A stretch of DNA of 64,000 nucleotides from Xanthostigma xanthostigma (Eukaryota > Arthropoda > Insecta > Raphidioptera > Raphidiidae), in assembly GCA_963575645.1 (NCBI GenBank), contig OY754470.1:43617201-43681200 (forward strand), in the 5' to 3' direction. Positions within the stretch are counted from its first letter, which is position 1. Each line of letters starts with the position of its first letter. Positions 1 through 13,613 of the stretch are shown piece after piece. The notes beneath the pieces are model-generated. The model searched no databases and had not been told where the DNA came from. It saw only the letters and a list, made by a program, of their open reading frames with translations. Position numbers and translations under genes: made by a program.

Positions 1-130
1 CGTGAAAAGGATATAAAATCTGTATCAGTCTTTCTCTGTTTTGTCAATGTGCGGTGATCTTAACGCACATTTTGCTAACAAAGGAAGCAAAATCATATGA
101 AAGGTAAGTTAATTTTAAATCGATATGCAG

Positions 131-961
131 CAGGGCTGCCAGATGAACGGATTTTTCCGTTCCAAACGGATTTTTCGAGTAGAAATAAATTTGAACGGAT
201 AATGGAACGGATTTCATGATCTGAACGGATTTAACGGATTTTCTAACTTTTCCGAATTTTTTACCTTTTTTACTACATATAAATTCAAACTTCACTCGAT
301 AATCGATAATTTGGGGACATTCGGGTATTTTTAGCACATTCGAGCATATCTGAGCACGTTTCTTTCACTACCTCTGTCCTACTCCTCTCTCTATTTGGGT
401 AGAAAAAGATAAGAGAGTGTATGAAACAATGTGTTCGCGAAACACACACCTATATCGAAGAATATCGACTCGCTATCTTTGTCTGATGCGTTTTTTTTCA
501 CACAACTGGAGTCAAGTGTTTCGAGTTACACGGATTTACGGAACACATTGAGGATTTAACTGACTGTACTGCCGCGTTTGTTACTATCGCAACATTCTAA
601 CAGTCAATATAATATTTTTATTTCAAAAAAATGTGAAAAATCTACGAAATAATCGATTCATTGGATGTGAAAAAATGAATCATTTCTATTCAATTTAAAG
701 TCTGTTTGTAAGTAAAAGTAAATTCAACGTCTTATACGAAATTCATTTAATAATGTTAATAATAAAGCCATAATGAAGGTGGAAACACGTCGATGTGTCG
801 TTTATAGTACCGCATACTTCACTTTACTCTCTATCTCTCTCACACTCATAGCATTAATGGGTGAACCGGGCGAACGGATGGAAACGGATTTTTCAGACTA
901 CTTCCCCCACCACTTTTCGCCTTACCGACGGATTTTTGAGGAGAGAAATCTGGCAGCCCTG
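131..961. mobile_element. hAT-like non-autonomous element
   Basis: The ends CAGGGCTGCCAGAT / ATCTGGCAGCCCTG bound 831 bp. The flanks end in TGCAG on both sides (positions 126-130 and 965-969). GAACGGATTT repeats lie near the left end. No transposase is seen. Confidence 0.7.
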
Positions 962-1256
962 TATTGCAGACGATTTGGGGAGTACACACATAAAAACAGA
1001 GTAGGTACCCCAAATTTGCTTTTGCAAAAAAATTGTTTTACCGACGCTGCAATTTTAATAGCGTGTTGATTATATTTAACGATACTAAGCAAAACGGTAG
1101 ATGATTTTATTGGCCGTTAATAACAATTCGAAAAAAAATATTGCCGTGCTGCGCTCTCATTGGTTATTGACAGTTCACAAATTCATTATGAGCTCTTCGA
1201 CCGTTATAAAAGGTCCATGATATCATTCCAACAAACAAGAAACATTTTATAGCTTT

Positions 1257-1472
1257 AAGGCCGCTGCACACGAGGCTAGAAACACTGCTTGAAGTTCTGC
1301 TGGCCGGTAGGCTGGGTACGAAGCTGGAAATGACGTCACTGTCGTGATATATTGTCGATATATTTCTTTCATATTGCGCGGTTGGTGGGTCCGCACTCCT
1401 TTACGTAAAAAGTGGCAGCGAAGGAATACCATATCGCTGTTGGATTGCTTTCGTCTGGCCTCGTGTGCCTAA
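1257..1472. mobile_element. MITE with GGC...ACACGAGGC ends
   Basis: TTAAGGCCGCTGCACACGAGGC-type left end and GGCCTCGTGTGCCTAAAG right end form an imperfect inverted repeat around a ~170-bp interior. Confidence 0.5.
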
Positions 1473-1586
1473 AGATGACGTTTAATCATAAGAAATAAAC
1501 AGTTGCTGTACCTCTTGTAATATTTTTATAATTTTCTCATTTTACATATACTCGGGGTGGCCAACTTGTCGAGCGTGAACTATTAG

Positions 1587-1852
1587 TGTTTGTTGGCAAG
1601 TTCTGAATTGCTAAAACGTCTGTCTGCGACACAGAACTCAGAATTGCGTGATTATTGGTCAAATTCTCGCACTCTTCAGAGTGTTCTAATTTGGCTCTGG
1701 CATTTCTAGGTTTCTAGAACTCCTAGAAGCCTAAAACTGATGGAACCAAACTAAAATCCGATAATTTTAAACACACGGCTGTTTCCGAAGAGCTCTGTAT
1801 TTCCGACAGATGCTTTGGGAGTTCAGAAACAGTTCAGAACTTGACAATAAAC
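1587..1852. mobile_element. Imperfect inverted-repeat MITE
   Basis: GTTTGTTGGCAAGTTCTGAA at the left matches the complement of TTCAGAACTTGACAATAAAC at the right with a few mismatches. Confidence 0.45.
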
Positions 1853-1968
1853 ACACCTATTGTTGTGGTCAAAGCCCGTTTATGTATGAATACGTCTAGT
1901 GGCAGAACTTTTAGGGCTCAATACACTGATGTTTTCTCCTCACGTAGACAATTAAAAAAAAATGAATA

Positions 1969-2713
1969 CAGTAATCTCTCTTTAATCCGTCGCTGGATCA
2001 TCCGACGAATATTGTAATCCGCCGTTTTTTAACTGGGTTTTCTGTAGTCCATTACGCTAAAAGTGCACTGCCGCCTGTTTATGATCTATCTGTTTTTATA
2101 CAGGCTGTCCCACGGCATGACTGCCATAGCCTGGGACTGTGTTGCTGGGGTGATTTCAAGTCAACAATGTCTAATGAACACATACCCGGATTGCTATCCT
2201 AACTGAGCTAGAAGCATTAGAAATTTTAGATAAGTAGTGGTAGGAATTCCCTAATAATTTAAAAACCATTTAAAAGGAAATCGCTTTATTGAATTAGTCG
2301 CTCAAAATGCCCACCCAGCTGCTGTATACATAGTCTAGCTCTTCTTAGAATTGAAGTGGTAGCTATGCGAAGAGTCTCAGGATCAGCACGAATAAATACT
2401 AATGGTGATTCACAAATCACAGCCACCTGGTCTTTTTAATAATAACAAAACCAGCAGCCGAACCTAATACCTGCATTTAGAGGGCTTACTTATTTAAAAT
2501 TTCAAATGCTTCTAGCTCAGTTAGGATAGCGTTCCGGGTATATGTTCATTAGACATTTTTGACTTGAAATCACCCCAGCAACACAGTCCCAGGCTATGAC
2601 AGTCATGCCATGTACATATTATGTCTGTATATCATTTATACACGATAATCCGGCATTTCCATGGATGAACACTGGTTTGTTTTTTGAGGAGGCGGATTAA
2701 TATGAGAGTACTG
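1969..2713. mobile_element. Tc1/pogo-like element with a nested foldback
   Basis: CAGTAATCTCTCTTTAATCC at the left and GGATTAATATGAGAGTACTG at the right are imperfect inverted ends bordered by TA on both sides. A second foldback with ~118-bp arms (2113-2231 and 2494-2612, sharing CCTGGGACTGTGTTGCTGGG) lies within it. Confidence 0.7.
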
Positions 2714-4640
2714 TAGCTTAGTAAAGACTAAGTAGAAACCACCTATAATGTATGGCTGATGGTGTAGAAGAAACAGTTATTTGATAATATGTGTAAATAT
2801 CTCTTAATTTATAAATATAAAGTTAATTTTAAACAATTGATGGTCGGTAGATAGATTATAAATAACAAATGCTATTTTAATCAAGTTATTTAAATGATTG
2901 GCAATTTTTTTATCATTTTCTGTGATAAAAGAAAGATTTATATATTGTAATTTTTCTAAATGTTTTTTTTACGATAGAACTTTTATGCTGCTAAAGTCCT
3001 TCATAAAAAATTGTAACTATTACATAAATTTTATTTTGCAACTGATTGTTGTCTTCTTTATTTAAATCGTTACAGTCAGTATGTAGTTTGACGAGTTATC
3101 GTGGTCCGCGGCCATCTTAGAAAACTTATTTAGACGCGCTAAGGCAAATTAGCCTGGAGCAGACGAAAAGTGAATCGCTTCCCTTCTCTTACTTCAACCA
3201 ACAGTTGGGAGGAAAGATTGAGGGAATCGTTTCTACTCTCTCTGTCAAAACGTAATGCGCACTCTACACGCATGCGCAGTGTGTACTGTGTGTATACGTA
3301 GCATTTTCTCTAACCACGGTGACAAGTTATAACCATTTTCTAATCCTGAAATAATAGAGTCGTCAACAAATGTTAGAACTTGAGAAGTTTCACAGCTAAC
3401 GCACGAGTCTCTCTCATACCTTTTTTATTTTTCAAATATCTCGGCTCGTATTGAACTCTTATTGACTTCCAACGTCATCATTGGGATATCATACATACTG
3501 ACTGAACTACCCTTTTATCCAAGCATTCTATCCATTCCTCTTTTCGAAGACTTGTGTTTTTGCCGAAGGTTTGTATCGAAAGAAATACTTCTAGAAGCTA
3601 TTTCTTCCTGGGGGTTGTTTAAGAAAGCAGTGCCATACACATTGCGCTGGGAAGATTGATTCCAAGGGAGTGTGAAATACTTGAAACTAGTTTCTAAACA
3701 AAATGAGTTAGAAGATTTTTATTTGAGTTTTTGAGTTCATATTAATTTAAAAAAGATCGGAGAGATTTTCCTGAAAAAAAAAAATAGTCTTGTTTATAGT
3801 TTCAGTATGAGCAATAATAATTTTTCATTCAATCGATATGAAATATAGTTTAGTCTTTTTTTCCTTTTGTAATTTCAAGGTAAGTAAGTAGATACAATGA
3901 AATGTGCGATAATTATATCCAACTGGCAAGTGCGAACCAAACATTTCTCTGTTCTTCTTTTTCCTACCAACTGCGACACATCAAGATATCGTCAGAAACC
4001 ATCGACGGTAAGTCATGATTGTTATTTTTTATCCATCGAATTGCAACTTTATCTCCTTAACTGGTTCACGTGGAGAAACGGTCCAATAATATTTTGGCAT
4101 CACCGGAAACGACACGAATTCGAAAAGTAGAAAAAGACTGTTCTACCATTTTTGGTTTATAAGTTACGGGTATTAATTTTTGATAACTTGAAACGGGTGT
4201 AATCTCTAAAGCATCATTTTCAATTTTCTTCCTGCGACAGTAACAGGATAGGTTTCGCAAAAAAAAAAAACAACATATTAATGTTCATACGAAGATCTCC
4301 GTTGACCCAAGAAGCTGAAACTTTTTACACTTATAGATAGAGCCTAATGGAGCCGAATTTTAGATTTTCTGCCCAGGGACAGAAACAGGCAGAGCCAGAC
4401 CATAGTCTACATGGCGTAGTGGCGAGAGGAACGAAAATCATGTCCAAATATATTAAATAACCCAAGATATTTAATCACATAACTTTTTTATAAATAATGT
4501 ATCGAGTCCTGAAGATGGTTGAAAACTTGACTGTTTAATAAATAAAGTATAATTCTGAAATCAAGTTGTTAAAGTTTTTATACCTATTTTGAAAATTAAA
4601 ACAATTCTTTTCCAGATAAATTAAACTACTAGGTATATCA
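2714..4640. other. No recognisable content
   Basis: AT-rich sequence. Short open frames at 3462-3659 and 3897-4130 show no protein family features. Confidence 0.5.
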
Positions 4641-6000
4641 TTCTTTCTTAGTGCTCACTTACGCCATATAGGGGACTTCTGTGCAAAATTTCATGCTTCT
4701 AGATCCACCGGTTTAGACTGTGCCTTGTGCGGTCAGCTAATGTTAGAGTTTTAACTAAGTAAATTAACCCCCTTAAGGGATGAATTTTCAAAAATCATTC
4801 TTTAGTACACATCCACGTTATATAAGGAACTCATGTGCAAAATTTCATTGCTCTAGACCTACCGGTTTAGGCTGTGCGTTGTCTGTCAGCCTTTAGAGGG
4901 GTTTTTTTTGTTAAGAAAAAGTGTGTAAAAATCGATAAAACGTAAATATCAAAAATTTGCTATCCGGCACCCAGAAACAGTAAGAGGTATTTATAGCAAA
5001 CCGAACAAGACGTCTGACTGTTATCTAATAAATTATATTTTTAAAATTATAACCCCTTCCACAGTCAGGGCTGGATTAACCCAGCTTGGCACTCTAGACA
5101 TTTTCTTTCAATTCATTATTATGTGTTTTAGTTTCTAATTTAGACTTTGGCCCGCTAAGACACCCTAAATCTTATAAATGTTTCTTTAGATAAAGCAGTC
5201 TGAGACCCCTGATATAGGGTACTTCAGTGCAAAATTGCATGCTTCTAGACCTGTCGGTTAAGGCTGTGCGTTGTACATCAGCCTAGTGTTAGAGTTTTAA
5301 CTTTTAACTAAGTAGATTTAAGCCCCATAGACTTTAGAGGATAAATTTACAAAAATCCTTTCTTAGTGCTCACTTACGTCATATAGGGGACTTCTGTGCA
5401 AAATTTAATGCTTCTAGATCCACCGGTTTCAACTGTGCGTTGTACGGTCAGTCAGTGTTTTAACTAAGTAAGTAGTTTTTCCCCCTTACGGGATGAATGT
5501 TCAAAAATTCTTTCTTAGTGCTCACTTAAGTCATATAAGGGGACTTCTGTGCAAAATTACATGCTTCTAGATCCATCGGTTTCGACTGTGCGTTGTACGG
5601 TCAGTCAATGTTAGAGTTTTAACTAAGTAAATTAACCCCCTTAGGGGATGAATTTTCAAAAATCATTTTCGAGTACACAGCTACGTTAAATAAGGAACAC
5701 CTGTGCAAAATTTCATGCAATTAGACCTACCGGTTTAAGCAGTGCGTTGTCTCTGTCAGCCTTTATTTATTTATTAAAAAGTGAAAAAAAAGAAACCATT
5801 ATTTGCAAATTTCTCCAGAAACAAAATATCAGAAATTTGCTATCCAGCTCCCAGAAGCTGTGAGAGGTATTTCTAGCGAATAGAACAAGACAAAACATAG
5901 TTGCATAATAGTTTTTTTACTCACACCACAATTTGCCGTCTTTAATGACAGACTGTTATCTAATAAATTATATTTTTAAAATTTTAACTCCTTCCACAGT

Positions 6001-6347
6001 CAGGGCCGGACTAATCAACTTCGGCCTTTTTTAAATCTAAAAAATAGTTGAAAAAAAGTAAATTCAAATATTGCTTTTTTTATCGAGTGTATAAAAAGAA
6101 TTCTAAATTATCGGAAAAAATTAGTTTTTAATAAAGTGAAACATGACAACACATATTCTTTAGATTTTAGAATAACCATATAAAAAGCAACACATTTTTA
6201 TTTATTTGTTTTTTAAACACAGTTGTTTAACAGCAAAGTAAACTATCTTGTTTACAAATCTGTTCAAAATAGACAATTTAACCGGGTCCTTCTAAAAACC
6301 GGGCACTAGACATTTATCTCATTTGTCTATAAAATAATCCGGCCCTG
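6001..6347. mobile_element. hAT-like MITE in array unit 1
   Basis: The ends CAGGGCCGGACTAA / ATAATCCGGCCCTG are flanked by TCCACAGT and CACACAGT (last six bases identical), a decayed 8-bp duplication. Confidence 0.7.
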
Positions 6348-8819
6348 CACACAGTATTGCAACTTTATTACCTATTGCATAATAGTTTTAAAATTCGACT
6401 TTGATAAAGTATAAACAGGCAGGTATAATAATAAAATTAATTTGGTACCAAAACAGTTTTTTTTTTGTATTTTTGTAGATATTTAAAATTTAAAGTGGAG
6501 ATAAAAAAAATTAAAATAAATCACTTCGGTGCTAAATCTATTTAATTTAAATAGATATCATGTATGCATAATAAAGCACGATAAAGAAACAAAAGAGGAA
6601 TTATGTTTCAGCTTTTCAAGTCTAAATATTTCAAAAATGCTAAATTACAGACATGACCTGTTGATTTGGGACTGCAGTATACGCAGCATTCGACATTACG
6701 CAATCTTTAAAAAATCGTCTGTCAATAATATAAACACAAAAGTATCAGGCGTGCAGCTAAATAATAATTGTATACAAAAACTAGCTGTTACCCGCGATTT
6801 CGTCCGCGTGGAATTTATGTGTGCAAGCGTCGTATATTTGAATGTATACTATTTGCAGTTAGAACTTTTAAGCTTAAAATTTCCGTCTGGATATATTTTT
6901 ATTTTGTTTAGTAGAATAGTCCCAAACACCTGTCAATAATCTCAAGATTTTTTTTCTCTGTAATAATGAAAAAAGTGCTCTGTCAAAGTCATAGGGGCCC
7001 CATTATCTTAATGTGCCCAGGGCCTCCAATAGGTTAAAGATGACCCTGCCAATACGGCCCGCGACCAGAATCTATTCTGAAAATAACTACCTAACGCAAA
7101 TATGACACCTGACATCAAAGAGCTTATCAAAAAACAAGACACCTCAGGTGTCTGGATCCTCATACTCCAGATAATTTTCCCTTTTAATTACCTTTATATG
7201 AAAATTGATTTAAACTAAATAAATTAAGATTTCAATTTAGTATGGGCTTTTATAGTTTTTAATTTAGAGTCTGGCCCGCTAACACACTCTTTATCTTATA
7301 AACGATATCCCTTTAGAAAAATCAAGCTGACACCCCTGATATAAGGTACTTCTGTGCAAAATTGCATGCTTCTAGACCTACCGATTTAGGCTGTGCGTTG
7401 TAAGTCAGGCTAGTGTTTTAACTTTAAAATAAGTAGATTTCAGCCCCTTAGATAATGAATTTTCCAAAATCCTTTCTTAGTGCTCACTTACGTCATATAG
7501 GGGACTTTTATGCAAAATTTCAAGCTTCTAGACTCACCGGTTTAGACTGTGCGTTGTGCGGTCAGCCAATGTTAGAGTTTTAACTAAGTAAATTAACCCC
7601 CTTAAGGGATGAATTTTCAAAAATCATTCTTTAGTACACATCCACGTTATATAAGGAACTCATGTGCAAAATTTCATTGCTCTAGACCTACCGGTTTAGA
7701 CTGTGCGTTGTCAGCCTTTAGAGGGACTTTTTTTTGTTAAGAAAAAGTGTGTAATCGATAAAACGTAAATATCAAAAATTTGCTATCCGGCACCCAGAAA
7801 CAGTAAGAGGTATTTATAGCAAACCGAACAAGACGTCTGACTGTTATCTAATAAATTATATTTTTAAAATTATAACCCATTCCACAGTCAGGGCTGGATT
7901 AACCCAGCTTGGCACTCTAGACATTTTCTTTCAATTCATTGTTATGTGTTTTAGTTTCTAATTTAGACTTTGGCCCGCTAAGACACCCTAAATCTTATAA
8001 ATGGTTCTTTAGATAAATCAGTCTGACATCCCTGATATAGGGTACTTCTGTGCAAAATTCCATGCTTCTAGACCTGCCTGTTTAGGCTGTGCGTTGTACA
8101 TCAGCCTAGTGTTAGAGTTTTAACTTTTAACTAAGTAGATTTAAGCCCCTTAGACTTTAGAGGATAAATTTACAAAAATCCTTTCTTAGTGCTCACTTAC
8201 GTCATAAAGGGGAATTCTGTGCAAAATTTCATGCTTCTAGATCCACCGGTTTCAACTGTGCGTTGTACGGTCAGTCAGTGTTTTAACTAAGTAGTTCTTC
8301 CCCCTTAGGGGATGAATTTTCAAAAATTCTTTCTTAGTGCTCACTTAAGCCATATAAGGGGACTTCTGTGCACAATTTCATGCTTCTAGATCCATCGGTT
8401 TCGACTGTGCGTTGTACGGTCAGTCAATGTTAGAGTTTTAACTAAGTAAATTAAACCCCTTAGGGGATGAATTTTCAAAAATCATTTTCGAGTACACAGC
8501 TACGTTAAATAAGGAACACCTGTGCAAAATTTCATGCAATTAGACCTACCGGTTTAAGCAGTGCGTTGTCTCTGTCAGCCTTTATTTATTTATTAAAAAG
8601 TGAAAAAAAAGAAACCATTATTTGCAAATTTCTCCAGAAACAAAATATCAGAAATTTGCTATCCAGCTCCCAGAAGCTGTGAGAGGTATTTCTAGCGAAT
8701 AGAACAAGACAAAACATAGTTGCATAATAGTTTTTTTACTCACACCACAATTTGCCGTCTTTAATGACAGACTGTTATCTAATAAATTATATTTTTAAAA
8801 TTTTAACTCCTTCCACAGT

Positions 8820-9169
8820 CAGGGCCGGACTAATCAACTTCGGCCTTTTTTAAATCTAAAAAATAGTTGAAAAAAAGTAAATTCAAATATTGCTTTTTTA
8901 TTGAGTGTATAAAAAGAATTCTAAATTATCAGAAAAAAATTAGTTTTTAATAAAGTGAAACATGACAACACCATATTCTTTAGATTTTAGAATAACCATA
9001 TAAAAAGCAACACATTTTTATTTATTTGTTTTTTAAACACAGTTGTTTAACAGCAAAGTAAACTATCTTGTTTACAAAAATCTGTTCAAAATAGACAATT
9101 TGACCGGGTCCTTCTAAAAACCGGGCCCTAGACATTTATCTCATTTGTCTATAAAATAATCCGGCCCTG
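8820..9169. mobile_element. hAT-like MITE in array unit 2
   Basis: The same element and flanks as in unit 1, carried along by the unit duplication. Confidence 0.7.
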
Positions 9170-10770
9170 CACACAGTATTGCAACTTTATTACCTATTGC
9201 ATAATAGTTTTAAAATTCGACTTTGACAAAGTATAAACAGGCAGGTATAATAATAAAATTAATTTGGTACCAAAACAGTTTTTTTTTTGTATTTTTGTAG
9301 ATATTTAAAATTTAAAGTGGAGATAAAAAAAATTAAAATAAATCACTTCGGTGCTAAATCTATTTAATTTAAATAGATATTATGTATGCATAATAAAGCA
9401 CGATAAAGAAACAAAAGAGGAATTATGTTTCAGCTTTTCAAGTCTAAATATTTCAAAAATGCTAAATTACAGACATGACCTGTTGATTTGGGACTGCAGT
9501 ATACGCAGCATTCGACATTACGCAATCTTTAAAAAATCGTCTGTCAATAATATAAACACAAAAGTATCAGGCGTGCAGCTAAATAATAATTGTATACAAA
9601 AACTAGCTGTTACCCGCGATTTCGTCCGCGTGGAATTTATGTGTGCAAGCGTCGTATATTTGAATGTATACTATTTGCAGTTAGAACTTTTAAGCTTAAA
9701 ATTTCCGTCTGGATATATTTTTATTTTGTTTAGTAGAATAGTCCCAAACATCTGTCAATAATCTCAAGATTTTTTTTCTCTGTAATAATGAAAAAAGTGC
9801 TCTGTCAAAGTCATACGGGCCCCATTATCTTAATGTGCCCAGGGCCTCCAATAGGTTAAAGATGACCCTGCCAATACGGCCCGCGACCAGAATCTATTGT
9901 GAAAATAACTACCTACCGCAAATATGACACCTGAGTCTGACATCAATGAGCTTATCAAAAAACAAGAGACCTCAGGTGTCTGGATCCTTAAGCTAAAGAT
10001 AATTTACCCTTTTTATTACCTTTATATGAAAATTGATTTAAACTAAATAAATTAAGATTTCAATTTAGTATGGGCTTTAGTTTTTAATTTAGAGTCTGGC
10101 CCGCTAACACACTCTTAATCTTATAAACGATATCCCTTTAGAAAAATCAAGCTGACACCCCTGATATAAGGTACTTCTGTGCAAAATTGCATGCTTCTAG
10201 ACCTACCGATTTAGGCTGTGCGTTGTAAGTCAGGCTAGTGTTTTAACTTTAAAATAAGTAGATTTCAGTCCCTTAGATGATGAATTTTCCAAAATCCTTT
10301 CTTAGTGCTCACTTACGTCATATAGGGGACTTTTATGCAAAATTTCAAGCTTCTAGACTCACCGGTTTAGACTGTGCGTTGTGCGGTCAGCCAATGTTAG
10401 AGTTTTAACTAAGTAAATTAACCCCCTTAAGGGATGAATTTTCAAAAATCATTCTTTAGTACACATCCACGTTATATAAGGAACTCATGTGCAAAATTTC
10501 ATTGCTCTAGACCTACCGGTTTAGACTGTGCGTTGTCTGTCAGCCTTTAGAGGGGACTTTTTTTGTTAAGAAAAAGTGAAAAATGTGTAAAAATCGATAA
10601 AACGTAAATATCCGAAATTTGCTATCAGGCACCCAGAAACACTAAGAGGTATTTATAGCAAACCGGACAAGACGTCTGACTGTTATCTAATAAATTATAG
10701 TTTAAAATTTTAACCCCTTCCACAGCCAGGGCCGGACTAACCCACTTTGGCACTCTAGATATTTTCAGTG

Positions 10771-11909
10771 ATCCTACCATATTTTCTTTCAGTAGGTAAT
10801 CAAGTACCTATTGAAAGAAAAGGGCCTCGTTGAGGGCCTCGTCTAGATTAATCTACGCTGCGCTACTGTCTATAAAATAGCTCCTTTTGCCTTCATTTCC
10901 AATATATTTTTCAAATTGTTTGACATTTCACTTGCGTAGCAGACTCCTAATTCTAATTCGCACTTCGCATTCGGGAGGTATCGGTTTCTAATCTTGGCGG
11001 GGGCAGATGTGGCTGGGATTTTTTCCTGCTGCCTCTCGCCGATAAACGGTAATTCCTGTAGCGTCCATCTTGCTGAGGTTTTCCATGGTTTCCCTTAATA
11101 ATTCCATGTAAATATCGAGATGGTTCCTTACTCAAGGCCATGGTCGATTACTTGCCAAACTCCTATGCTCAAAATTTGCCTACCTCATCCTAATGTCCTA
11201 AAATTCCTTCATTCGCCCATTGCTATTCATTAAGTGGAAGTTTAAAAATGTAGAAAATAACGGGAAGTGTGATAGATGGAAAATAGAAATGGTGCGAATG
11301 GCGTCTGTTATGACATAAGTTCGAGAAACGGAGGTTAAACGCATTATTATTATACTAGTAGATTAGGCAGTCTACGGAAATAAGCACACATAAAGAATTT
11401 TACATTACCGTGCTAGTGTGTAATGAATCTATTTACAGTTTGCATGCTAAAGCGGCAATTTTATAGGAACTAGGGCAAAAAAAAGATAAGGTAGATAGGT
11501 AAATACAAGAAAAGTCAATTTTCAACTAAAATTTTTATTTCAAAAAATTTTGGTGGAATAACGTAATTAATTAATAAAAAAATAATAGACGTACTAAATA
11601 CTACAAATAATTGTGCATACGAGTCTTCTAAAATAATCACATTGGGGGTAATACAATCATGATAAAATATTGACAAAATGTCTTTCAATGTGTTTATAAT
11701 TTATATTGTTATAATTATAATATTATATAGGTACCTACTATACATCTCACTACAACTAACTATTATTATTATATTATAAAAAAATCAAACTATTATCAAT
11801 ATTTAAGGACAGTATTATATTGGTACTTATTTAATATTAGATACTATCTATTGAGTTGAATTAAATAGAGAAAAGTAGTCAGGACCTCATCCAACAATAG
11901 AGTTTGTAG
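10771..11909. other. No recognisable content
   Basis: Follows the tandem array. A short minus-strand frame (10953-11141) is arginine-rich and unrecognised. From 11500 the sequence is very AT-rich. Confidence 0.5.
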
Positions 11910-12136
11910 CAGGGCCGGACTGACAATGGGGTCCCCGACGAAAAGGGTCCCCGAAGGAGGTTAGGGGTTCGAAGGTGTCCACGCTCGTTATTTTCTTTTT
12001 GGAACCCTTCCTAAAATTACCTCTAGAATTTTATGTAAAAAAAAAAACATTAAAAAAAGCACTTTTTAAGTTCTACGTAGGGCGCCCCAATTTTACATCT
12101 TGCCCCGGGGCCCCCGAGGTTTTGGTTTCGGCCCTG
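11910..12136. mobile_element. Short hAT-like MITE
   Basis: The ends CAGGGCCGGACTG / TTTCGGCCCTG enclose a GC-rich 227-bp element. GTTTGTAG and AATTGTAG flank it (six of eight bases shared). Confidence 0.6.
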
Positions 12137-13507
12137 AATTGTAGAGTTGTCAGATAACAACGTGTATTATTTTTTTGTTCAAGACGCAGTCAACTGTAGC
12201 GGCAACTGCACAAGAATCACTTTCTTGCATCGAGTATAATTTTATTTTTTTACTTGGACTTAAACTAACTCACATCTGTAATCGTGTTTGTGGAATAGAA
12301 TTTAACTTAATATATTTTATATTTGTAAGAAATTCGCAGATGAGCGCGCCTTTTAAAAAAAAAAATCATAGACCTGTGTCATAAATTCCATATAATTTGT
12401 TCTCGATTGTAAGTTTGCATTTGCAGTTATCTACACCCAGGGACACAGTAAGCGGGCGTACCCTGTACAAGAACGGTACAGTCAGAGAGGTGGCAAATAA
12501 CATCAAAAATTACTTTTCTGTAATCTTCAATAAATAAAATTAGCGACCAATTTTTCAGACAATATATTAACTTTTCTGTAATGTTTTTCTCTGTGAATTT
12601 TTTTGCACGGAGCTAAAATTATATTTTAACGTTTTTACTATTTTGAAAATTTCGCTTTGTTACTTGAGTCTGTGGCTTTGCCATCGAATTTTTAAGTGAA
12701 ACTTCTTTGGTCACGGTGAGAGTAATTTTGTTCAATAGCGAAACGAAAAATATGGCACCGCAGATATAACGCGTTCAGAACAAAAGTTACTTCCTACGAT
12801 ATGTGGTGGTCAAAAGTGACAAAAATTAGTTGTTTAAAGAAAAATTAACTTTCCAACTTTTTACGTCCCAGTTGCCCTCGCCTTGCTGCGGTCCTGAATG
12901 TAATGCAGAATACTGTCAGGTTATTTAAAGTCAACAAAATTATTATTTTTAAAAAAATCATCTCCTAATAAAAACGATACTGAAAATACAAAATAATTTC
13001 TAGGAGTATTTAATAATTAATCGAAACACATTAATTAAGTACATTCTGATACTTATCTGCAGTACTGTTACCTTTCTCTACTTAACTGTTAACTTACATT
13101 TATAATTTTAGAGAATTTTTATATCTTTCATGAAAACCAATGATAATATATATATTTAACACTTCATGCACATTAACAAGGAGAAATAAAAATTCTCCAA
13201 AATGGAAAATTTACATAATTATTAATAAGCAACATTCAACAATAAAAACAGTCTTCACAAGGAGGTAATTATATGAAATAATTCTCCTTTTACTGTTATT
13301 TTACGAGCCTTGTAAAATTATTTCATTTATTCTTTGATCATAAAATGTTTAGTCAGTTTAGACACGAAAAAACCGGGTCATCGCAGTTGTTTTGATGTTA
13401 TTGAAGATTATCTCAAATCACCGAAGAAGCAATTTGACAAAATGTTGCATGGCATTGTATGAAATGTCTACGCAATGCATGAAATGTCTAGATATTGCGT
13501 AAAATTG
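12137..13507. other. No gene seen; one solo transposon end
   Basis: Only the 12526-12571 piece (AATAAATAAAATTAGCGACC...) is recognised, as a match to the intron 7 element. Confidence 0.5.
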
Positions 13508-13613
13508 TATATGTTAGCGGCCAAACCCGATTTCAGGACAAACTAGTTTGGCCTAGTAAGAATAGTAGGCCAAACTAGTTTGTCCTGAAATCGGGTTTGG
13601 CCGCTAACATATA
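13508..13613. repeat. Perfect 48-bp-arm snap-back
   Basis: 13508-13555 and 13566-13613 are exact reverse complements with a 10-nt loop (GTAAGAATAG). The arms run from TATATGTTAGCGGCCAAACC to ACTAGTTTGGCCTA. It could be a tiny MITE or a hairpin RNA source; no target duplication is evident. Confidence 0.92.

Larger units (their letters stand above)
4641..10770. repeat. Higher-order tandem array, units of about 2.82 kb
   Basis: Unit 1 begins about 4641, unit 2 about 7470 and a partial unit 3 about 10295-10770. Equivalent landmarks are spaced 2822-2829 bp, and copies 1 and 2 are almost identical across at least 2.8 kb. Each unit contains runs of ~150-165-bp sub-repeats built on GTGCAAAATTTCATGCTTCT, CACCGGTTT and CTGTGCGTTGT (for example starting 5231, 5396, 5550 and 5702), a hAT-like MITE, and the Lepidoptera-like stretch CTAGCTGTTACCCGCGATTT. 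No gene is present. Confidence 0.9.

Noticed and set aside
773-1069. 98-residue open frame.
   Set aside because: It crosses the right end of a hAT-like element into flanking DNA; no protein features.
6529-9761. Two 136-residue open frames (6529-6939 and 9351-9761) with nearly identical proteins, looking like a duplicated gene.
   Set aside because: They are identical because the whole 2.82-kb unit is duplicated. The frame has no recognisable domain and includes the non-coding dispersed stretch CTAGCTGTTACCCGCGATTT.
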